From the NCBI RefSeq assembly GCF_001307155.1, contig NZ_CP012830.1, forward strand, positions 2,101,501 through 2,165,500: 64,000 bases of DNA, given 5' to 3'. A program made the translations under genes and the position numbers. Below the pieces are notes generated by a model. That model was not told the DNA's origin and ran no database searches. It saw nothing but the letters and a program-made list of their open reading frames with translations. Within the stretch, counting starts at the first letter, position 1. Each line of letters starts with the position of its first letter. Shown piece by piece: positions 59,757 through 64,000 of the stretch. The stretch comes from Pseudomonas fluorescens. GTDB lineage: Bacteria > Pseudomonadota > Gammaproteobacteria > Pseudomonadales > Pseudomonadaceae.

Positions 59757-62039
59757 TTAAAGCGACGAGTATTTCTTGCGCAGACGCTGACGGATCAGCT
59801 CCGCGAGGGTGTTCATGATGAAGGTGAACAGCAACAGCACCAGCGCCGACAGGAACAACACGCGGTAGTGACTGCCGCCGACTTCCGATTCGGGCATCTC
59901 TACCGCGACGTTGGCGGCCAGGGTGCGCAGACCTTCGAACAGGTTCATTTCCATGACCGGGGTGTTACCGGTGGCCATCAACACGATCATGGTTTCCCCG
60001 ACCGCACGGCCCATGCCGATCATCAGTGCCGAGAAAATGCCCGGGCTGGCGGTCAGGATCACCACGCGAGTCATGGTCTGCCATGGCGTGGCGCCGAGGG
60101 CCAGGGAGCCCAGCGTCAGGCCGCGCGGCACGCTGAATACGGCGTCTTCGGCGATCGAGTAGATGTTTGGGATCACCGCAAAGCCCATGGCCAGGCCGAC
60201 GACCAGTGCGTTGCGCTGGTCGTAGGTGATGCCCAGGTCGTGGGAGATCCACATGCGCATGTCGCCGCCGAAGAACCACGCTTCCATGTACGGGCTCATG
60301 AACAGCGACAACCAGCCCACAAACAGAATCACCGGGATCAGGATCGCGCTTTCCCAGCCGTCCGGCACTTTCAGGCGAATCGACTCGGGCAGGCGACTGA
60401 AGATGAAGCCGGCTACCAGAATGCCGATCGGCAAGAGCATCAACAGGCTGAAGATGCCCGGCAAGTGCCCTTCCACATACGGTGCGAGGAACAGGCCGGC
60501 GAAGAAGCCGAGGATCACCGTCGGCATCGCCTCCATCAATTCGATCACCGGCTTGACCTTGCGGCGCATGCCCGGCGCCATGAAGTAAGCGGTGTAGATC
60601 GCCGCAGCGACCGCCAGCGGTGCGGCCAGCAGCATCGCGTAGAACGCGGCTTTCAGCGTACCGAAGGTCAGTGGCGAAAGGCTCATCTTGGGTTCGAAGT
60701 CGGTGTTGGCCGCGGTCGATTGCCAGACGTATTTAGGCTCGTCGTAGTTTTCGTACCAGACCTTGCTCCACAGCGCGCTCCACGAAACTTCCGGGTGCGG
60801 GTTGTCGAGCAGCAGCGGTTGCAGCTTGCCGCCCTGCTCCACAATGATCCGGTTGGCACGCGGCGACAGGCCGAAGAGGCCCGCACCATCCACCACCTGG
60901 TTCACCAGCAAGGTGCGGTGAGCGGTGCTGTGGAACACCCCGAGCTTGCCGGCAGTGTCGAGGGCGACGAAGCCTTTGCGACGCTCTTCGGCGGTGATTT
61001 CAACGATCGGCGTGGTGCCCATCTGGAAGGTGCGGATCTGTTTCAGCCGTTGCTCGCCATCGGTATCGCGAGCCATGAACCACTGGGCCAGACCACCCTT
61101 GGAGTCGCCGATGATCAGCGAGATGCCGCCCACCAGTTGAGTACTGGCGGTCACTTGCGCTTCGCCGTCATCCAGCAGTTTGTAGCGACCGTTGAGGCTC
61201 TTGTCGCTCAGGCTGAAGACGTCGGCCTGGGCACGACCGTTGACCACGTACAGCCACTGCTGACGCGGGTCGACGAAGATGTTCTTCACCGGCTCGGTCA
61301 TTTGCGGCAGTTCAATGCGCTTCTGCTCGTTGGTGACCTCACCGGTCATCATGTTTTCTTCGCTGCTCAGCGACAGCACATGCAATTGCGAACCGGTAGA
61401 GCCGGCGAGCAGCAGGGTCGAGTCGGTCGCATTGAGGCTGACGTGCTCCAGGGCGCCGCCCTGCTCGTTCAGTGCGATCGGCGTTTCGCCATACGGGAAT
61501 TCGATGGCCGGCGAGATGGTTTTCTTGCCTTCCGGGTAACTGACTTTATAGGTGTGGCGGAACACCAGCGCCTGACCGTTGGACAAGCCCACGACGACCA
61601 GCGGATGGCCGGGCTGGTCTTTACCAATGGCGGTTACGCTGGTGCCGGCCGGAATCGGCAGGTCAATGCGGCTTAGCTCGGCGCCACTGTCGACATCAAA
61701 AAACAGCGCCTGGCCCTTGTCGGAAACCCGCATGGCGACCTGGTTCTGTTCTTCGAGGGAGATCATCAGCGGTTTGCCGGCGTCTTGCATCCAGGCCGGG
61801 GTGATCGCGTCTTTGGCGGTCAGGTTAGCGCCCTGAAACAGTGGCGCAACGACGTAGCCAAGGAAGAAGAAGATCAGCGTGATCGCGCCGAGTACGGCGA
61901 GGCCGCCGACGAGCACGTACCAGCGGGTCAGGCGGTCTTTGAGCGCGCGGATGCGGCGCTTGCGTTGGAGCTCAGGCGTATTGAAGTCAATTCGCTTGGG
62001 GGGATTGGTAGTCATGGTGGAATTGGCCAGATCATTCAT
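59757..62039 (-). CDS. pstC: PstC, phosphate ABC transporter permease
   Basis: A 760-residue permease started at the ATG at 62039 (a GTG two codons upstream is possible). First helix VLGAITLIFFFLGYVVAPLF, then a periplasmic insertion of over 350 residues with propeller-like strands, then the usual permease core with EAA loop EDAVFSVPRGLTLGSLALGA. The large insertion is typical of Pseudomonas PstC. A perfect Pho box lies 23 bases upstream. Confidence 0.95.
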   Translation of the reverse strand: MNDLANSTMTTNPPKRIDFNTPELQRKRRIRALKDRLTRWYVLVGGLAVLGAITLIFFFLGYVVAPLFQGANLTAKDAITPAWMQDAGKPLMISLEEQNQVAMRVSDKGQALFFDVDSGAELSRIDLPIPAGTSVTAIGKDQPGHPLVVVGLSNGQALVFRHTYKVSYPEGKKTISPAIEFPYGETPIALNEQGGALEHVSLNATDSTLLLAGSTGSQLHVLSLSSEENMMTGEVTNEQKRIELPQMTEPVKNIFVDPRQQWLYVVNGRAQADVFSLSDKSLNGRYKLLDDGEAQVTASTQLVGGISLIIGDSKGGLAQWFMARDTDGEQRLKQIRTFQMGTTPIVEITAEERRKGFVALDTAGKLGVFHSTAHRTLLVNQVVDGAGLFGLSPRANRIIVEQGGKLQPLLLDNPHPEVSWSALWSKVWYENYDEPKYVWQSTAANTDFEPKMSLSPLTFGTLKAAFYAMLLAAPLAVAAAIYTAYFMAPGMRRKVKPVIELMEAMPTVILGFFAGLFLAPYVEGHLPGIFSLLMLLPIGILVAGFIFSRLPESIRLKVPDGWESAILIPVILFVGWLSLFMSPYMEAWFFGGDMRMWISHDLGITYDQRNALVVGLAMGFAVIPNIYSIAEDAVFSVPRGLTLGSLALGATPWQTMTRVVILTASPGIFSALMIGMGRAVGETMIVLMATGNTPVMEMNLFEGLRTLAANVAVEMPESEVGGSHYRVLFLSALVLLLFTFIMNTLAELIRQRLRKKYSSL

Positions 62040-62061
62040 GCGCACACCCTAGCGATCCTGT

Positions 62062-62079
62062 ATGACAGAAAGATGACAA
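62062..62079 (-). promoter_or_regulatory. Pho box upstream of pstC
   Basis: On the minus strand TTGTCATCTTTCTGTCAT, two half-sites separated by four bases with one mismatch. It suggests that pstC-pstA-pstB-phoU has its own PhoB-controlled promoter apart from pstS. Confidence 0.9.
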
Positions 62080-62156
62080 TGCAGTGACGCAACAAATCCG
62101 CCGCCCGTGTGAACTGGCAGCGGACTGGAAAATTGAGGCCGGTATTTACCGGCATT

Positions 62157-62246
62157 TGTAGGAGCAAAGCTTGCTCGCGATTGCGGTTTGTCGGTCACAT
62201 CCTTGTTGAATGTGCTGACGCCATCGCGGGCAAGCCTTGCTCCTAC
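62157..62246. repeat. REP-type inverted repeat between pstS and pstC
   Basis: TGTAGGAGCAAAGCTTGCTCGC and GCGGGCAAGCCTTGCTCCTAC face each other, the same family as 57970-58057. Confidence 0.85.
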
Positions 62247-62247
62247 G

Positions 62248-62269
62248 GGTCCGGGGCGAACCCCGGACC
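62248..62269 (-). terminator. GC-rich hairpin after pstS
   Basis: GGTCCGGGG CGAA CCCCGGACC, a nine-pair stem with tetraloop, eight bases after the pstS stop. No T-run follows on the minus strand, so it may stabilise the abundant pstS mRNA or terminate partially. Confidence 0.6.
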
Positions 62270-62276
62270 TAGGGTT

Positions 62277-63281
62277 TTACTTTTTTGCGACTTCAGCGCC
62301 GCCCTCTTGCAGGCCCAGGTCAGCCAGTGCCTTGGCGGCAACTTTGGCTGGCAGTGGGATGTAGCCGTCTTTCACGACAACTTCCTGGCCCTGTTTGGAC
62401 AGAACCAGTTTCACGAACTCGGCTTCCAGCGGGGCCAGAGGCTTGTTCGGGGCTTTGTTGACGTAAACGTAGAGGAAACGCGACAGCGGGTATTTGCCGT
62501 TCAGGGCGTTTTCTTCGCTGTCAGCGATGTAGTCAGTGCTGCCTTTCTTGGCCAGAGCCACAGTCTTCACGCTAGCGGTTTTGTAGCCGATGCCCGAGTA
62601 ACCGATACCGTTCAGCGAAGAGCTGATCGATTGCACGACCGAAGCCGAGCCTGGTTGTTCGTTGACGTTTGGCTTGTAGTCGCCTTTGCACAGGGCTTCT
62701 TCTTTGAAGTAGCCGTACGTGCCGGATACCGAGTTACGGCCGAACAGTTGAACCGGCTTGTTGGCCAGGTCGCCGGTCACGCCCAGGTCACCCCAGGTTT
62801 TGACTTCTGCTTTAGCGCCGCACAGACGAGTCGAGGAGAAGATCGCGTCGACTTGTTCCATGGTCAGGTGCTGGATCGGGTTGTCCTTGTGCACGAACAC
62901 GGCCAGGGCATCCACGGCAACCGGGATAGCGGTTGGCTTGTAGCCGTACTTCTGCTCGAAGGCCGCCAGTTCGGTGTCCTTCATCTTGCGGCTCATCGGG
63001 CCCAGGTTGGAGGTGCCTTCGGTCAACGCAGGTGGCGCGGTGGCGGAGCCAGCGGCCTGAATCTGGATGTTTACGTTCGGGTATTCTTTTTTGTAGTTCT
63101 CAGCCCACAGGGTCATGAGGTTGGCCAGGGTATCGGAACCGACGCTGGACAGGTTGCCCGAAACACCAGTGGCTTTGGTATAAGCCGGGATGGCTGGGTC
63201 TACACCAGCGGCTACCGCGTTGGCAGTTGCAACGCCAGCAGCGACAAACGTCATTGCCGCCATCAAACGCTTCAGTTTCAT
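62277..63281 (-). CDS. pstS: PstS, periplasmic phosphate-binding protein
   Basis: A 334-residue protein with a signal peptide ([20 protein letters not shown]). Phosphate-loop features: [27 protein letters not shown] and [12 protein letters not shown]. It captures phosphate for PstC-PstA-PstB. Resembles the long Pseudomonas PstS/DING-like type. Preceded by a Pho box and separated from pstC by REP sequence. Confidence 0.96.
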   Translation of the reverse strand: MKLKRLMAAMTFVAAGVATANAVAAGVDPAIPAYTKATGVSGNLSSVGSDTLANLMTLWAENYKKEYPNVNIQIQAAGSATAPPALTEGTSNLGPMSRKMKDTELAAFEQKYGYKPTAIPVAVDALAVFVHKDNPIQHLTMEQVDAIFSSTRLCGAKAEVKTWGDLGVTGDLANKPVQLFGRNSVSGTYGYFKEEALCKGDYKPNVNEQPGSASVVQSISSSLNGIGYSGIGYKTASVKTVALAKKGSTDYIADSEENALNGKYPLSRFLYVYVNKAPNKPLAPLEAEFVKLVLSKQGQEVVVKDGYIPLPAKVAAKALADLGLQEGGAEVAKK

Positions 63282-63359
63282 GCCTTACTCCTAGCAAATA
63301 GGGTGTGTTAAGTCGGGGCCAAGTATCGGCAGGCCGTGTGAACACTCTATGACCTGAAT

Positions 63360-63377
63360 ATGACAATTAGATGAAAG
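63360..63377 (-). promoter_or_regulatory. Pho box upstream of pstS
   Basis: On the minus strand CTTTCATCTAATTGTCAT, two half-sites four bases apart, followed by a third half-site-like GGTCATA 11 bases on. About 80 bases before the pstS start. The rest of the 63282-63460 gap has no other feature I can name. Confidence 0.85.
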
Positions 63378-63460
63378 GCCAGCATTCCCTAGGAATACCG
63401 GCCTTTGGGGTACACCCGCAAAGGGGTGTGAGGGGGACTGCGATCTTTTGATTCAATGAA

Positions 63461-64000
63461 TCAACGGTTGTTCTTCCAGAGGTAACCACCCACCAGGATG
63501 CCAATGCTGCAGATGATTGCCACATAGTAGGCAGGCCCCATCGGGCTTTCCTTGAGCAGCAGGGTGACGACCATCGGGGTCAGGCCGCCGAAGATCGCGT
63601 AAGCCAGGTTGTAGGAAAACGACAGGCCGCTAAAGCGCACCACGGCCGGGAACGCCTTGACCATCACGAATGGCACCGCGCCGATGGTGCCGACGAACAG
63701 GCCGGTCAGCGCGTACAGGGGGAATAGCCAGTCGGGGTGATCGAGCAGGCTGTGGTAGAAGGTCCAGGACGTCGCCAGCAGCGCTGCGCTGCCAAACACG
63801 AACACCCGGCCAGCGCCGAAGCGATCCGCCAACGCGCCGGAGATCACACAACCCAGGCTCAGGCACACGATGGCCACGCTATTGGCTTGCAGCGCGGTCG
63901 TGGCCGAGAAGTGATAAATGGTTTGCAGCACGGTCGGGGTCATCAGAATCACCACGATGATCCCGGCCGACAGTAGCCAGGTCAGCAGCATCGAGATGGC
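63461..64000 (-). CDS. MFS transporter (5' part outside the window)
   Basis: The last 179 codons of a major facilitator protein, open to the window edge. About six membrane helices are visible, with the loop GALADRFGAGRVFVFG between two of them (the repeat of the MFS 'GxxxDrxGrr' motif) and an ending GGYLWKNNR. Similar proteins in this place (next to pstS, like PA5370) belong to the sugar/dicarboxylate-proton symporter group; substrate unknown. Confidence 0.88.
   Translation of the reverse strand, partial: AISMLLTWLLSAGIIVVILMTPTVLQTIYHFSATTALQANSVAIVCLSLGCVISGALADRFGAGRVFVFGSAALLATSWTFYHSLLDHPDWLFPLYALTGLFVGTIGAVPFVMVKAFPAVVRFSGLSFSYNLAYAIFGGLTPMVVTLLLKESPMGPAYYVAIICSIGILVGGYLWKNNR

Noticed and set aside
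58941..61676. A 911-codon open frame on the plus strand across pstA and pstC
   Set aside because: Antisense shadow of pstA/pstC; full of His/Gln/Arg runs typical of reversed high-GC coding DNA, and no start signal.

Overview
The window is a piece of a Pseudomonas chromosome, most likely from the P. fluorescens group. The right-hand third (hupA, rubB, rubA, ubiC, ubiA, phoB, phoR, phoU, pstB, pstA, pstC, pstS) follows the gene order I know from the P. aeruginosa PA5348-PA5369 region. The REP-type palindromes are of the kinds common in fluorescent pseudomonads. The species assignment is inference from gene content and order; no alignment was run.

Bases 1-13,050 hold the end of a type VI secretion (T6SS) core operon of the P. 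aeruginosa H1 type: tssA (partial), tssB, tssC, hcp, tssE, tssF, tssG, clpV, vgrG. Between hcp and tssE, where H1-type operons carry tagJ, there is instead a Tae4-like peptidoglycan amidase with two tandem exported candidate immunity proteins.

Bases 13,097-16,200 form a tightly overlapping minus-strand operon: an EagR-type chaperone, a PAAR protein with an unrecognised C-terminal toxin, and downstream small genes that probably include its immunity protein. A second vgrG, nearly identical to the first except at its C-terminal end, follows at 16,451, with a second eagR, a collapsed rhs relic and two orphan immunity candidates.

Bases 20,796-45,413 are the most remarkable part. A full-length PAAR-Rhs effector (1460 aa, C-terminal EndoU-like toxin) and its immunity gene are followed by about 20 kb of displaced Rhs C-terminal cassettes: partial Rhs core, a toxin tip, then an immunity gene. 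The tips visible are WHH/HNH nucleases, a PD-(D/E)XK nuclease, an HNH nuclease and two AHH-type nucleases. Many cassettes are broken by nonsense codons, frameshifts, in-frame deletions of YD repeats, or loss of everything but the last codons of the toxin. The immunity genes (SUKH, ankyrin-SUFU, DUF1629-like, Sel1, TPR, ComJ-like, zinc-ribbon and unrecognised families) mostly stay open. I read this as a fossil record of successive Rhs tip replacements, kept as a store of immunity and perhaps of recombination donors. A near-identical repeat of about 138 bp containing an immunity-gene tail and terminator flanks the last 10 kb.

Bases 45,438-64,000 are ordinary core genome: HU protein, rubredoxin and its reductase, the first two ubiquinone biosynthesis steps, a small exported repeat protein, the PhoB-PhoR phosphate sensor, a CNNM/CBS membrane protein, an M23 peptidase, a DUF6124-like gene with a structured leader, a response regulator, and phoU-pstB-pstA-pstC-pstS with Pho boxes upstream of phoB, pstC and pstS. 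The window ends inside an MFS transporter gene. I saw no tRNA, rRNA, CRISPR array, transposase or integrase.
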